Positions 39,306 to 50,200 of a stretch of DNA of 64,000 bases are shown one piece after another. The notes under the pieces were generated by a model. That model was not told the DNA's origin, did no database searches, and worked only from the letters and a program-made list of their open reading frames with translations. Both the position numbers and the translations under genes were made by a program. Every line of letters begins with the position of its first letter. Position 1 is the first letter of the stretch. Source of the stretch: an uncultured Bacteroidaceae bacterium (GTDB lineage Bacteria > Bacteroidota > Bacteroidia > Bacteroidales > Bacteroidaceae); the NCBI GenBank assembly GCA_905233765.1, contig CAJOCU010000004.1, positions 62,001 to 126,000 on the forward strand, written 5' to 3'.

Positions 39306-40580
39306 ATGAAACACACCATTGCATTCTCTCTATCCGTCATATTCGGCATTTTACCGTGTTATGCTCAAATAACTGCCGATAGTATGATTGTTGCCTCTTA
39401 CACCGACTCTCTATCCACCCTTGTTAAGAATATCCAGCGACAACCATCTTCGAAGGGAATCCATTCCCCCTATCTTTTCAGACTTTTTGCCCCCGGCACG
39501 GTCTATGCTTCAGCCCTTGCACAAAACATGAGTGGCAGAGAGAACACAGAAGATGAGGAGCTCCTCCTCAATCAAGCCATCAACGAGCAGCTCAACATTG
39601 CCTATGTGCTGACTCCCCAGCTTTTTTCCTCCACACAACGGGAGTTAATGAATGCAGGACGATTACTATCTGATTTAGACAGTCCCATAGAGGAGACAGC
39701 CCTACTCGCAGAGACACAAGAGGAAATCATTATCCCTGATGTCGCGATTGAGGCAATAGAGCCAGAGGTTAAAAAGCCGAATTTCTGGACCCTCAAAGGA
39801 AATGGTTCTCTGCAATTCACCCAGACCTATTTCTCTGACAACTGGTATCAGGGCGGTGAAAAGAACTACGCCATGTTGGGACAACTCACCGCTGAGGCAA
39901 ATTATGACAATAAGCGTCGTGTGCAATGGGACAACAAATTTGAAGCGCAGCTTGGATTCCAGACCTCAGAAACAGATCAGTACCACAAGTTTAAGGCAAC
40001 ATCCAACCTATTGCGTCTCACCTCGAGTTTAGGTATCAAAGCGGTAGGACACTGGAACTACGCAGCTCAGATTCAGTTAGAGACGCAACCATACAAGAGT
40101 TACAAAGCCAACTCACCAGACATCACAGCCGCTTTCCTTTCGCCACTCTATGTTCGTTCATCTATTGGTATGGACTACATTATAAAGAAGAAGCGCTTCG
40201 AAGGCAAGCTTCACCTGGCTCCGCTCTCCTATGTCATTACCTATGTGAATCGCGATGAGCTCATCGACCGATATGGCATTGACCCCGGACACAACTCCAA
40301 ACACGAATGGGGTCCCAATGTCGAATTCACATTCACCTACCACATGTGGAAAAATGTCTCATGGGCATCCCGTTTATATTGGTTCTCCAACTTCCACCTA
40401 ACGCGTATTGAGTGGGAGAACACCATTAACTTCACCATCAACAAGTACCTCTCCACCAAACTCTTCCTCTATCCTCGTTTCGATGATAGCAGTGATAAGT
40501 ACAGAGCTGGAGAGAACCATGACGGCACATTCCTCATGTTTAAGGAGTGGTTCTCTCTTGGTCTTAACTACGATTTCTAA
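39306..40580 (+). CDS. DUF3078 family secreted protein
   Basis: Signal peptide; WTLKGNGSLQFTQTYFSDNWYQGGEKNYAMLGQLTAEANYDNKRRVQWDNKFEAQLGFQTSETDQ. Confidence 0.85.
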   Translation: MKHTIAFSLSVIFGILPCYAQITADSMIVASYTDSLSTLVKNIQRQPSSKGIHSPYLFRLFAPGTVYASALAQNMSGRENTEDEELLLNQAINEQLNIAYVLTPQLFSSTQRELMNAGRLLSDLDSPIEETALLAETQEEIIIPDVAIEAIEPEVKKPNFWTLKGNGSLQFTQTYFSDNWYQGGEKNYAMLGQLTAEANYDNKRRVQWDNKFEAQLGFQTSETDQYHKFKATSNLLRLTSSLGIKAVGHWNYAAQIQLETQPYKSYKANSPDITAAFLSPLYVRSSIGMDYIIKKKRFEGKLHLAPLSYVITYVNRDELIDRYGIDPGHNSKHEWGPNVEFTFTYHMWKNVSWASRLYWFSNFHLTRIEWENTINFTINKYLSTKLFLYPRFDDSSDKYRAGENHDGTFLMFKEWFSLGLNYDF

Positions 40581-40612
40581 ACGTTAAACGCTAAACGTTA
40601 AACGCTAAACGA
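40581..40612. repeat. Tandem AACGTTAAACGCTA microsatellite
   Basis: acgttaaacgctaaacgttaaacgctaaacg. Confidence 0.85.
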
Positions 40613-40616
40613 AATA

Positions 40617-41243
40617 ATGGATATCAAGAACGCCACATATATGAAGAGCAGTGCACTCATTAGCCAGTGTCCATCGCACCACTGCCCAGAATATGCCTTC
40701 ATCGGTCGCTCAAATGTTGGGAAGTCCAGCCTCATCAATATGCTTACGGGCAATAAGAAGTTGGCCAAGACCTCTGCCACCCCTGGCAAAACGCTTCTCA
40801 TCAACCACTTCGAAATCCATGCAGCGACCAGTGGAAAAGACTGCACGTGGTACCTTGTCGACCTCCCTGGCTACGGCTTCGCTAAGCGCAGCAAGACAGA
40901 GCGCACCAAACTGGAGAACATGATTTCCGGCTACATCTTACAGCGGGAGGAGCTCACGAACCTCTTCGTGCTTATCGACAGCCGCCACGAGCCCCAACAG
41001 ATAGATCTCGAGTTCATGCAATGGCTGGGCGAGAGCAGCATCCCCTTTAGCATCGTTTTTACCAAAGCTGACAAACTCAGCAAGCAAGCCTTAGGGAACA
41101 GCATCAATGCTTATCTGCAGCGCCTCGCGGAGGGATGGGATCCACTCCCACCCTATTTCATCACCTCTTCCGAAACCCGCCAAGGACGTGACGAGCTACT
41201 TTCCTACATTGACCACATCAACAAAGATATTTCTCAACACTAA
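40617..41243 (+). CDS. ysxC: Ribosome-biogenesis GTP-binding protein YsxC/YihA
   Basis: [42 protein letters not shown]. Confidence 0.96.
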   Translation: MDIKNATYMKSSALISQCPSHHCPEYAFIGRSNVGKSSLINMLTGNKKLAKTSATPGKTLLINHFEIHAATSGKDCTWYLVDLPGYGFAKRSKTERTKLENMISGYILQREELTNLFVLIDSRHEPQQIDLEFMQWLGESSIPFSIVFTKADKLSKQALGNSINAYLQRLAEGWDPLPPYFITSSETRQGRDELLSYIDHINKDISQH

Positions 41244-41282
41244 ACTTTAAACACTAAACTTTAAACACTAAACTTTAAACCC
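41244..41282. repeat. Tandem AACTTTAAACACTA microsatellite
   Basis: aaactttaaacactaaactttaaacactaaactttaaac. Confidence 0.85.
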
Positions 41283-41312
41283 TTTCACTGCGGCGCCAGC
41301 CGCGCATTAGAT

Positions 41313-43220
41313 ATGGACAAAAACACTATCACAGGATTCATTCTTATGGCCCTCGTACTCATCGGCTTTTCTTGGTATAGCCGCCCTAGCGAGGAGCAAA
41401 TAAAAGCACAACACGAACGCGACTCCATTGCTGCAGCCCAAAACGAAAGCTCCACCCCCACCCCCTCCCGTGATGGAGGAGAGAAGGCTGGCGCGCAGCT
41501 TTCGAGCGATAGCGAGGCCCTCGCCCTTACGGGAGAGCGGGGAGAGGTTCTTGACTCCACCTCCATTCTCTTTGCTGCCAGTCAAGGAGAAGAGCAACTC
41601 ATCACCCTTGAGAACGACCTCGTGAAACTCACCCTCAACACCCGTGGAGGAGTCATTGAGGATGCAGTGATAAAAGGGCATCTCGACCAGCAGAAGCAAC
41701 CCGTACGCCTCCTATCCAAGGAAAATGCACACCTACGCCTCATGCTCGCTGGAAAAGCAGACAACATCATCACCGACCAGCTGTTTTTTGAAGCCGTCAA
41801 TGTGACAGATTCTTCAGTCACAATGCGCCTTCCTATTTCCAAGGGTACGCTCGACATTGACTACCGCCTCCGCCCAGAGTCCTATATGCTGGACATGATT
41901 GTCACAGCGCATGGCCTTAACGACCTGTTCAACCCCTCCACAAATGTTCTCTATATTGAATGGGCCGACCGCGCCCGCCAGCTGGAGAAGGGCTTCGACT
42001 TCGAGCAACGCTATGCCTGCATCCGCTACCACGAGGCGAGCGGCGACACAGACAACCTTTCGGAGACATCTGACGAAGATGAAGATATCGAGAAAGCGCT
42101 CGACTGGATTGCTTTCAAGAATCAGTTCTTCTCTGCTGTACTTATCAGCCAACAAGAATTCAAGAGCGTCCACCTAAAGTCGCAGCTCTACAAAAAAGGA
42201 CAAGGCTACCTGAAGAACTACGAGGCTTCGATGCAGACAGCTTTTGACCCGACAGGTACACGTCCTACTCAACTGCAGTTCTACATTGGCCCCAATGATT
42301 TCCACACGTTGAAAGCACACAACGACCTCAGTCTCAACGCTGATAAGGATCTAGAGCTTGAGGATCTCGTTTATCTTGGATGGCCCATTGTGCGATGGGT
42401 GAACCGCTGGTTCATCATCTACCTCTTCGATTGGCTCAAGGGTTTCGGTCTCCACATGGGGCTCGTGCTGCTGCTCCTGACCATCATCGTCAAAGCCCTC
42501 GTCTATCCCGCCACCAAAAAGAGTTATCTGGCCAGCGCACGTATGCGCGTCCTGAAGCCGAAAATCGATGCGCTGAACGCCAAATATCCCAAGCAGGAGG
42601 ATGCTATGAAGAAGCAACAGGAGATGATGCAGCTCTACTCCCAATATGGCGTTTCACCCATGGGCGGCTGCCTGCCGATGCTCATTCAGGCGCCTATCTG
42701 GATCGCCCTCTTCAACTTCGTCCCCAACGCCATCGAGCTGCGCGGCCAGAGCTTCCTCTGGGCCGACGATCTCTCGGCTTACGACGATGTCATCCACTGG
42801 AACAAGGACCTCTGGCTCATCGGCGACCACCTCAGCATATTCTGTGTCCTCTTCTGCATCATGCAAGTGGCCAACACATGGATCTCCATGAAACAGCAGC
42901 AGAGCGCTGTCATGTCCCCCGAGCAGGAACAGTCCATGAAGATGATGAAATGGATGATGTACCTGATGCCGCTAATGTTCTTCTTCATGTTCAACACCTA
43001 CAGTTCCGGCCTCAACTACTACTACTTCCTTTCCGGCTTCACCAGCATCCTCATCATGTGGTTCCTCCGCAAGACCACAAACGATAGCCGTCTCCTGGCT
43101 CAACTCGAAGCTTACAAAGCCAAGAATGCTAACAATCCCAAGAAACAATCTAGCATGGCCGCCCGCCTAGAAGCCTTACAGAAGATGGCGGAGCAACAGC
43201 AGCACCAACAAAAGAAATAA
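41313..43220 (+). CDS. yidC: Membrane protein insertase YidC, carrying an in-frame repeat insertion near the N-terminus
   Basis: MDKNTITGFILMALVLIGFSWY; C-terminal GCLPMLIQAPIWIALFNF; MYLMPLMFFFMFNTYSSGLNYYYF. Confidence 0.96.
   Translation: MDKNTITGFILMALVLIGFSWYSRPSEEQIKAQHERDSIAAAQNESSTPTPSRDGGEKAGAQLSSDSEALALTGERGEVLDSTSILFAASQGEEQLITLENDLVKLTLNTRGGVIEDAVIKGHLDQQKQPVRLLSKENAHLRLMLAGKADNIITDQLFFEAVNVTDSSVTMRLPISKGTLDIDYRLRPESYMLDMIVTAHGLNDLFNPSTNVLYIEWADRARQLEKGFDFEQRYACIRYHEASGDTDNLSETSDEDEDIEKALDWIAFKNQFFSAVLISQQEFKSVHLKSQLYKKGQGYLKNYEASMQTAFDPTGTRPTQLQFYIGPNDFHTLKAHNDLSLNADKDLELEDLVYLGWPIVRWVNRWFIIYLFDWLKGFGLHMGLVLLLLTIIVKALVYPATKKSYLASARMRVLKPKIDALNAKYPKQEDAMKKQQEMMQLYSQYGVSPMGGCLPMLIQAPIWIALFNFVPNAIELRGQSFLWADDLSAYDDVIHWNKDLWLIGDHLSIFCVLFCIMQVANTWISMKQQQSAVMSPEQEQSMKMMKWMMYLMPLMFFFMFNTYSSGLNYYYFLSGFTSILIMWFLRKTTNDSRLLAQLEAYKAKNANNPKKQSSMAARLEALQKMAEQQQHQQKK
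41448..41548 (-). repeat. In-frame palindromic repeat insertion, copy R2 (inverted relative to R1)
   Basis: Encodes STPTPSRDGGEKAGAQLSSDSEALALTGERGEV; reverse complement aligns to 15107-15210. Confidence 0.85.
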
Positions 43221-43228
43221 GACTTATT

Positions 43229-45460
43229 ATGAAACGATTAGCTTTCTTTTTATTGGTCATAGCCTCCATGAGTTCCTGCAGAAAAGAACAAAAGCCTCTT
43301 ATCACGCGCAGCGACATACAACTAGAGAGCGACGTGATGACTCCTGAGGCACTCTGGGCCATGGGGCGCATCGGTTCCTACGATGTCAGCCCCGATGGCA
43401 GCCGCGTCGCATATCAGGTCACCTACTACAGTGTTGAGGAGAACCGCAGCAACACGGTTATTTATGTCCAGAACATCCCCAGACGAGAACAGGAAATTCT
43501 CCCCTTACTGGAAGATTTAGAGGGGGCCATTTTCCTTGGTCCCGGCAGCGATCCTGTCTGGCTCGACGACAACAAGATAGCCTTTGCCAGCAAGGGCGAA
43601 ATCTGGTCTATGAATGCCAAGGGGAAGTCACGCAAGCAACTCACCAAGACAGACGGCAACGTCGAAGGTTTCCTTTTCTCGCCCGACAAGAAGAAAGTCA
43701 TCGTCATCAAGTCCGTGCCCTTCCACGATATCATCAAGGAAAAGCCTGCCGACCTCCCCAAAGCCACGGGTATGGTCATCACCGACCTCATGTACCGCCA
43801 TTGGGATCACTATGTTGAGAGCATTCCGCATCCCTTCGTATATTCAGTGAGTGGCGACGGCACCACCCAGGAAGAGTTCGACATCCTCGAAGGCCAGCCC
43901 TTCGAATGTCCGATGGAGCCCTTCGGAGGTATTGAGCAGCTCGCATGGAGCCCCGACAGTAAATCAATTGCTTTCACCTGTCGCACCAAGACTGGCCTCG
44001 CCTACAGTATCTCCACCGATTCGGATATATTCCTTTTCAGTCCCACCCCCGATCCCTCCCGTGATGGAGTGTTCACCAATCTTTGCAAACCCGGCCTTGC
44101 GTTCGGCGCTTCTCCCGCTGAAGCCCCCACCATCGACCCCACCAAGTCCCTCCGCGACCAGCCCGTCAACGCGCCCGAGAACCTAGCCAACAACCCCGGT
44201 TATGACACCAATCCTAAGTTCTCACCAGACGGTCGTTATCTCGCCTGGCTCTCCATGGAGCGCGACGGCTACGAGAGCGACCGCCAACGGCTTTGCGTAT
44301 ATGAGCTTGCCACGGGCAAGAAACGTTACGTCACCGAGTCCTTCGACAGCAACGTTGACGATTTCGTCTGGGATGCCGACAGCTATACGTTATATTATAT
44401 AGGTGTCTGGCACGCCACCGAGAACCTCTATCGCACCAATCTCGACGGCCAGGTCACGCAGCTCACCAACGACCAAGCCGACTGGGGTAGTCTGCAAATG
44501 GCGGCCCCCCAGTCGTCCCCCGAGGGGGACACCGCACTCCTCATGGAGCGCCACGACTACTTCCACCCCGCCGACCTCTACCTGGTTCGTGTGCTCGGCG
44601 ATTCCGTCGCCGAGGTCACCCAGCTCACTCACGAGAACGACCACATCCTTTCCCAACTCGCCCCTGGTAGCTGCGAACCACGCTGGTGCAAGACCACCGA
44701 CGACAAGGATCTCCTCTACTGGGTCATCAAGCCCCCGCACTTCGACCCCTCGAAGAAATATCCTACTCTACTCTTCTGTGAGGGCGGCCCGCAGTCGCCC
44801 GTTTCGCAGTTCTGGAGCTACCGCTGGAATTTCTACATTATGGCGTCACAAGGCTATGTTATCATCGCCCCCAACCGCCGCGGCCTTCCCGGTTTCGGAA
44901 AAGAGTGGCTCGAAGAAATCTCCGGCGACTGGACTGGACATTGCATGAATGACTATCTTTCCGCCATCGACGATGCTTGTGATTCCCTGCCCTATATTGA
45001 CCGCGACCGTCTTGGTGCTGTCGGAGCCTCCTTCGGTGGTTTCAGCGTTTACTACCTTGCCGGGCACCACAACAAACGTTTTAAATGTTTCATCGCCCAC
45101 GACGGCGCCTTCAATCTGGAGGCTATGTACACCGAGACCGAGGAGAACTGGTTCTCCAATTGGGAATATGAAGATGCTTATTGGAACAAGGATCGTTCCG
45201 CTAATGCCGATCGCACTTACAGGAATTCGCCACATCTCTTCGTAGATCAGTGGGATACCCCCATTCTCTGTATCCATGGCGAGAAGGACTACCGCATCAA
45301 TTCCACCCAAGGCATGAGTGCTTTCAACGCCGCTCGCATGAAAGGCATCGAGGCGGAGCTGCTCCTCTACCCCGATGAAAACCACTGGGTGCTCAAGCCC
45401 CAAAACGGTATCCTTTGGCAGCGCACCTACTTCGAGTGGCTCGCGCGCTGGCTCAAATGA
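43229..45460 (+). CDS. S9-family prolyl oligopeptidase / dipeptidyl peptidase-like lipoprotein
   Basis: Lipobox ASMSSC; GAVGASFGGFSVYYLAG catalytic Ser; HGEKDYRI and LYPDENHWVLKPQN. Confidence 0.94.
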   Translation: MKRLAFFLLVIASMSSCRKEQKPLITRSDIQLESDVMTPEALWAMGRIGSYDVSPDGSRVAYQVTYYSVEENRSNTVIYVQNIPRREQEILPLLEDLEGAIFLGPGSDPVWLDDNKIAFASKGEIWSMNAKGKSRKQLTKTDGNVEGFLFSPDKKKVIVIKSVPFHDIIKEKPADLPKATGMVITDLMYRHWDHYVESIPHPFVYSVSGDGTTQEEFDILEGQPFECPMEPFGGIEQLAWSPDSKSIAFTCRTKTGLAYSISTDSDIFLFSPTPDPSRDGVFTNLCKPGLAFGASPAEAPTIDPTKSLRDQPVNAPENLANNPGYDTNPKFSPDGRYLAWLSMERDGYESDRQRLCVYELATGKKRYVTESFDSNVDDFVWDADSYTLYYIGVWHATENLYRTNLDGQVTQLTNDQADWGSLQMAAPQSSPEGDTALLMERHDYFHPADLYLVRVLGDSVAEVTQLTHENDHILSQLAPGSCEPRWCKTTDDKDLLYWVIKPPHFDPSKKYPTLLFCEGGPQSPVSQFWSYRWNFYIMASQGYVIIAPNRRGLPGFGKEWLEEISGDWTGHCMNDYLSAIDDACDSLPYIDRDRLGAVGASFGGFSVYYLAGHHNKRFKCFIAHDGAFNLEAMYTETEENWFSNWEYEDAYWNKDRSANADRTYRNSPHLFVDQWDTPILCIHGEKDYRINSTQGMSAFNAARMKGIEAELLLYPDENHWVLKPQNGILWQRTYFEWLARWLK
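44038..44115 (-). repeat. Partial copy R3 of the palindromic repeat inside the S9 peptidase gene
   Basis: cccacccccgatccctcccgtgatggag matches the terminal part of R1/R2; encodes SPTPDPSRDGVF. Confidence 0.65.
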
Positions 45461-45528
45461 CCTTCGGACTGTCGTAATAACGTCATAACGAAAACATAAA
45501 TTGTAAATCGCAAATCGTCAAATTGTAA

Positions 45529-47136
45529 ATGAAAAAGACTCTTCGCGACAGCGCCGCTATGCGCTGGACTGCCTTGCTGCTTTTGGCACTCGCCATGTTC
45601 TGCAGCTACATCTTCATGGATATCCTCTCCCCCATCAAGGACCTGATGCAGGAGACTCGTGGATGGGACTCCCTCGCCTTCGGCACCATGCAAGGTGCTG
45701 AGGTCTTCCTCAACGTGTTCGCCTTCTTCCTCATCTTCGCCGGAATCATCCTTGACAAGATGGGAGTGCGCTTCACGGCCGTTCTCTCGGCTGTAGTCAT
45801 GCTCGTCGGCGCGCTCATCAAGTGGTACGCTGTCAGTGAAGCCTTCATCGGTAGCAGCCTTGAGACATGGTTCACCAACAACCTCAACTATATCCCTGTT
45901 TTCGACGAACTCGGTGTTTCCCCTTTCTATACAGGGATGCCCGCCTCAGCCAAATTCGCAGCCTGCGGCTTCATGATTTTCGGTTGCGGATGCGAGATGG
46001 CCGGTATCACTGTCTCACGCGGTATTGTCAAATGGTTTAAAGGGCGTGAGATGGCATTGGCGATGGGCTCTGAGATGGCATTGGCTCGTCTGGGCGTGGC
46101 TACGGTGATGATTTTCTCGCCTTTCTTCGCTCGCCTCGGTGGTGTCGTCAGCGTGAGCCGCAGCGTTGCCTTCGGTGTCGTCCTGCTGTGCATCGCACTC
46201 ATTATGACCATCGTCTATTTCTTCATGGACCAGAGACTCGATGCCCAAACAGGTGAGGCCGAAGAGAAGGATGATCCCTTCAAAATCAGTGACCTCGGCA
46301 AAATTCTCACCGACAGTGGCTTTTGGATTGTGGCCCTACTCTGCGTGCTCTACTACAGCGCCATCTTCCCCTTCCAGAAATATGCCGTGAATATGCTCCA
46401 GTGCAACCTCACGCTGACGGACCCCGCAGCAGATTCGTTCTGGGCCGGCAATAGCATCACCTACATACAGTATATCATTATGCTCGTTGTTGCCGCCGCT
46501 GGTTTTGCAAGTAACTTCCAGAAGAAAGCCGCTGCTAAGTACGGCCTGCTGTTCCTCTCCATCGGTTCTCTCGTTGTCTATTGCTATATGGGCTATATGC
46601 GTCAGAGCGCCGAAGCCATCTTCGCCGTCTTCCCCCTTTTGGCAGTCCTCATCACACCGATCCTCGGCAGCTATGTTGACCACAAGGGTAAGGCTGCCAC
46701 GATGCTCATCCTCGGCTCCCTGTTGCTCATCGCCTGCCACCTGACCTTCGCCTTTGTGCTGCCTGCCTTCAAGGGCAATGATGCAGGTGGTGTCATCGTC
46801 GCTTACCTGACCATTCTCGTCCTTGGGTCTTCCTTTTCGCTGGTGCCCGCCAGCCTATGGCCTAGTGTTCCCAAGCTCGTGGATGCTAAGGTCATCGGCT
46901 CCGCCTATGCCCTCATCTTCTGGATTCAGAACATCGGTCTGTGGCTCTTTCCCCTGCTCATCGGCAAAGTACTGAACGAGACAAACATTGGCGTCACTGA
47001 CCCGACACAGTACAACTATACGGCTCCCCTCGTGATGCTCGCTGCCCTTGGCGTCGCCGCCCTCCTACTCGGACTGATTCTGAAAGTGGTGGATAAAAAG
47101 AAAGGATTGGGTCTTGAAGAACCGAATATCAAGTAA
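45529..47136 (+). CDS. MFS transporter
   Basis: 535 aa with about 12 hydrophobic segments; MQGAEVFLNVFAFFLIFAGIILDKMGVRFTAVLSAVVMLVGA. Confidence 0.88.
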   Translation: MKKTLRDSAAMRWTALLLLALAMFCSYIFMDILSPIKDLMQETRGWDSLAFGTMQGAEVFLNVFAFFLIFAGIILDKMGVRFTAVLSAVVMLVGALIKWYAVSEAFIGSSLETWFTNNLNYIPVFDELGVSPFYTGMPASAKFAACGFMIFGCGCEMAGITVSRGIVKWFKGREMALAMGSEMALARLGVATVMIFSPFFARLGGVVSVSRSVAFGVVLLCIALIMTIVYFFMDQRLDAQTGEAEEKDDPFKISDLGKILTDSGFWIVALLCVLYYSAIFPFQKYAVNMLQCNLTLTDPAADSFWAGNSITYIQYIIMLVVAAAGFASNFQKKAAAKYGLLFLSIGSLVVYCYMGYMRQSAEAIFAVFPLLAVLITPILGSYVDHKGKAATMLILGSLLLIACHLTFAFVLPAFKGNDAGGVIVAYLTILVLGSSFSLVPASLWPSVPKLVDAKVIGSAYALIFWIQNIGLWLFPLLIGKVLNETNIGVTDPTQYNYTAPLVMLAALGVAALLLGLILKVVDKKKGLGLEEPNIK

Positions 47137-47185
47137 AAAGCGCATTTTTAACACTATAAAGATATCTTTATCAGAAAATAGTTCG

Positions 47186-47222
47186 TATCTTTGCGGCGCA
47201 AGGTTTGGCCTTGCGCCGCAAA
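47186..47222 (+). promoter_or_regulatory. -7 element TATCTTTG fused to a perfect 14-bp hairpin (TTTGCGGCGCAAGG-TTTGG-CCTTGCGCCGCAAA)
   Basis: Read directly; lies 28 bp upstream of the start of the 2088-aa gene. Confidence 0.75.
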
Positions 47223-47250
47223 ACATTTATGAACTAACGAATCATACAAT

Positions 47251-50200
47251 ATGAAAAGATTTACCTTATCACTTCTTGTCACTGTCCTTTGCACACTTGT
47301 TCAGGCACAGTCATGGGTGGACATCACCAACAGCTATGTCACCAACCCCAACTTCAATGGCAACGCCGACGGCTGGAATGTCACCTTCAACTACAACACT
47401 TCTGACACCCGCGGCTACCAAAAAGAGAGCTATAGCAATGCCTCTGAAGGAATTCAGATTTCCGGTTTCCTGGAAGCATGGGCGGAGAACAACAGCAGTG
47501 TCCAATGGTATCATATGGCTCACCTGGGCGATGGTTATCTCTATCAGGAATTAGAAAATCTCCCCTCTGGCAAACTCCGTTTGGAAGCTGACGTCATTGC
47601 CGTTGACCAGAACCAAGGTAACAATCCCGTTACCGGCGCCTACCTGTTTATTGAAAACGAGGATGACCGAGCCGAGACAGAGATTCATACTAGCAATGCC
47701 TCTCCTGAGCATTTCAGCGTTGAGTTTGAGAATAAGGGAGAGATATCGTTCTTCCGCATCGGTATTTGCACGGAAAGCACCACCGCCAACTGGATTGCGA
47801 TGGACAACGTCAAGCTCTCATGGTACGGCACCCAAACCTATCCCTCCAGCATCACGCTCAGCACGACCTCCCTCTCCCTCAAGCAAGGACAGGTCGCACT
47901 ACTGACTGCCAACGTACTACCATCATCTGCCACAGACAAGAGTGTGACATGGTCCAGCAGTAACACCGCTATCGCCACTGTCTCCGCTAACGGACAGGTC
48001 TATGCCAAGGGCATCGGAACCGCCACCATCACCTGCACGTCCGTCTCCAAGCCCTCGGTCAAAAAGACCTGCGCCGTGACGATCACTGCCAACACCATCG
48101 CCGACAACCTGGATGAATCGAAGTGGGCCAATATAACAGGCTCCACCATCCAGAACCCCAACTTCGACAACAACCCTACATGGTACGGCGAATGGACCAT
48201 AAAAACCACCTGCCAGAACAATACCTACGACTACGGTGCTCAGGAGTTCTTCAATGGAACATCCGACATCTATCAGACCGTCATCGTTCCCGAGCCCGGG
48301 ATCTATCGTATTGGTGTTAAAGCATATTATCGTGCGGGTGACTATTCCTACAGTGGCTGGTCGCAATATAACAATGGCACCGAGGACATCACAGCCTTCC
48401 TCTATGCCAATGACTTTCAGACGCCGTTGCAGAGCGCCTATTCTGAGTATCTTTCCCAATCTGTGAGCGGCTTAAAAGCTATCTCCACCGACGAAGGTTA
48501 CCGATACTTCCCCAACAATATGAATACTGCCGTCAACAACTTCTTTGCAGACGGCAAGTACCAGAACTACATCATCGTGGAGGTCGGCGACGACTGCGAG
48601 CTCACCATCGGAATCCGCAACGAGAATGCGCTCTCTTCCAATTGGATTATCATGGATGACTGGACGCTGGAGCAGTATGGCGGCACCGAGGTTGCTGTAG
48701 AGAGCATCCAGGTCGATCCCACATCCCTCTCACTGGGAGTCGGTGACTATAGCTGGATTGACTATATTGTATTGCCTGACAATGCCAGTGACAAGAGCAT
48801 CACCGTCACAGCGAATCCCGCTGGAATCGTTTCTTTCAATGTGTATAGTGATTATATCTATGTTCAGGCATTGACCGGAGGAACTACAGAAATCACCTTT
48901 GCCTCCAAGAGCGACCCGTCCGTAAAGACTGTCGTTCCCGTCACTGTCACGGCTCCTGCCACAGGCATCACCCTGAACCGCACTACCGCAAGCCTGAAAG
49001 TCGATGAGAAACTGACGCTATCCGTTTCCTTGCAACCCAATTATAGCACCGACGATCCCGCTGTCACTTGGTCGAGCAGCGATAAGACCGTTGCCACCGT
49101 CAGCACTGCGGGCATCGTCACCGCCAAGAAAGCAGGAACGGCCACCATTACCGCCACCCTGAAGGCAAACACCGACTTGACGGCAACGTGTGAGGTAACG
49201 GTATATAACAAAGACGACATCGTCAAGGAGTGGCTTGACATGACGGAAAGCTTTGTCGACAATCCGTATTTTTCTGGCAGCACAAATGGTTGGGTCGTTA
49301 ACTATAACGGTTCAACATCGGAGAATTACGGATACCAAAGTGCTAACTATTCCAATAACGATGTATGGATCTCGAAGTTTGCAGAGACATGGAGGAACCA
49401 GAATAATTATTACAATCCATTGGGTGACGGTTCCATCTACCAGTTCATCACAGGGTTACCCACAGGCCATTACAAGCTGGAGGCCGACGTCATCGCGGTA
49501 TCGCAGAACTTTAGTTATAGGAATCCCGTCACAGGCGCCTATCTGTTCATCGCCAACAGTACCGAAGAGGCCCTAACAGAGGTGGCCACGGGCAATGGTG
49601 CTCCAGAACATTTCAGTGTGGAGTTCGATACCGACGAAACAGATCTCACCATTGGCGTGCGCACGGAAAACACTACCGCCAACTGGCTCGCCTTCGACAA
49701 TGTGAAACTCCAATGGTACGGCACCGAGGTCAAGGCCACGAGCCTTTCGCTCAATACGACCAGCAAAGAGTTGGTCCAGGGCGAGACCTTGCAACTGATT
49801 CCCACCCTCACACCTGAAAACACCACTTTCAAGACCTGCTATTTCGAGAGTAGCAACACAGCATGTGTGACTGTTGACGCGAATGGACTCGTTACGGCAG
49901 TGAAGCCAGGCATGAGCACCATCACGGTGACCACCAAGAGCAACGATGCGCTTAGCGCCACTTGCATCATCACGGTAGGAGCCAACGAAGTAAGTGCTAA
50001 TGCAGTTATCATCAACGAGGTACAGCAGGCCAATGTCGATATGTTCGTCGATCCGTCATTCAACTATGGTGGATGGGTTGAGCTTTATAATAGCACGAAT
50101 CAATCCGTCACCCTCAATGGTCTATACATCTCCGATGATCCCAGCGAGCCGAAGAAATTCGCACTCTCGAGCGCGTTCCATGGTGCTGTTCCAGCTAAAG

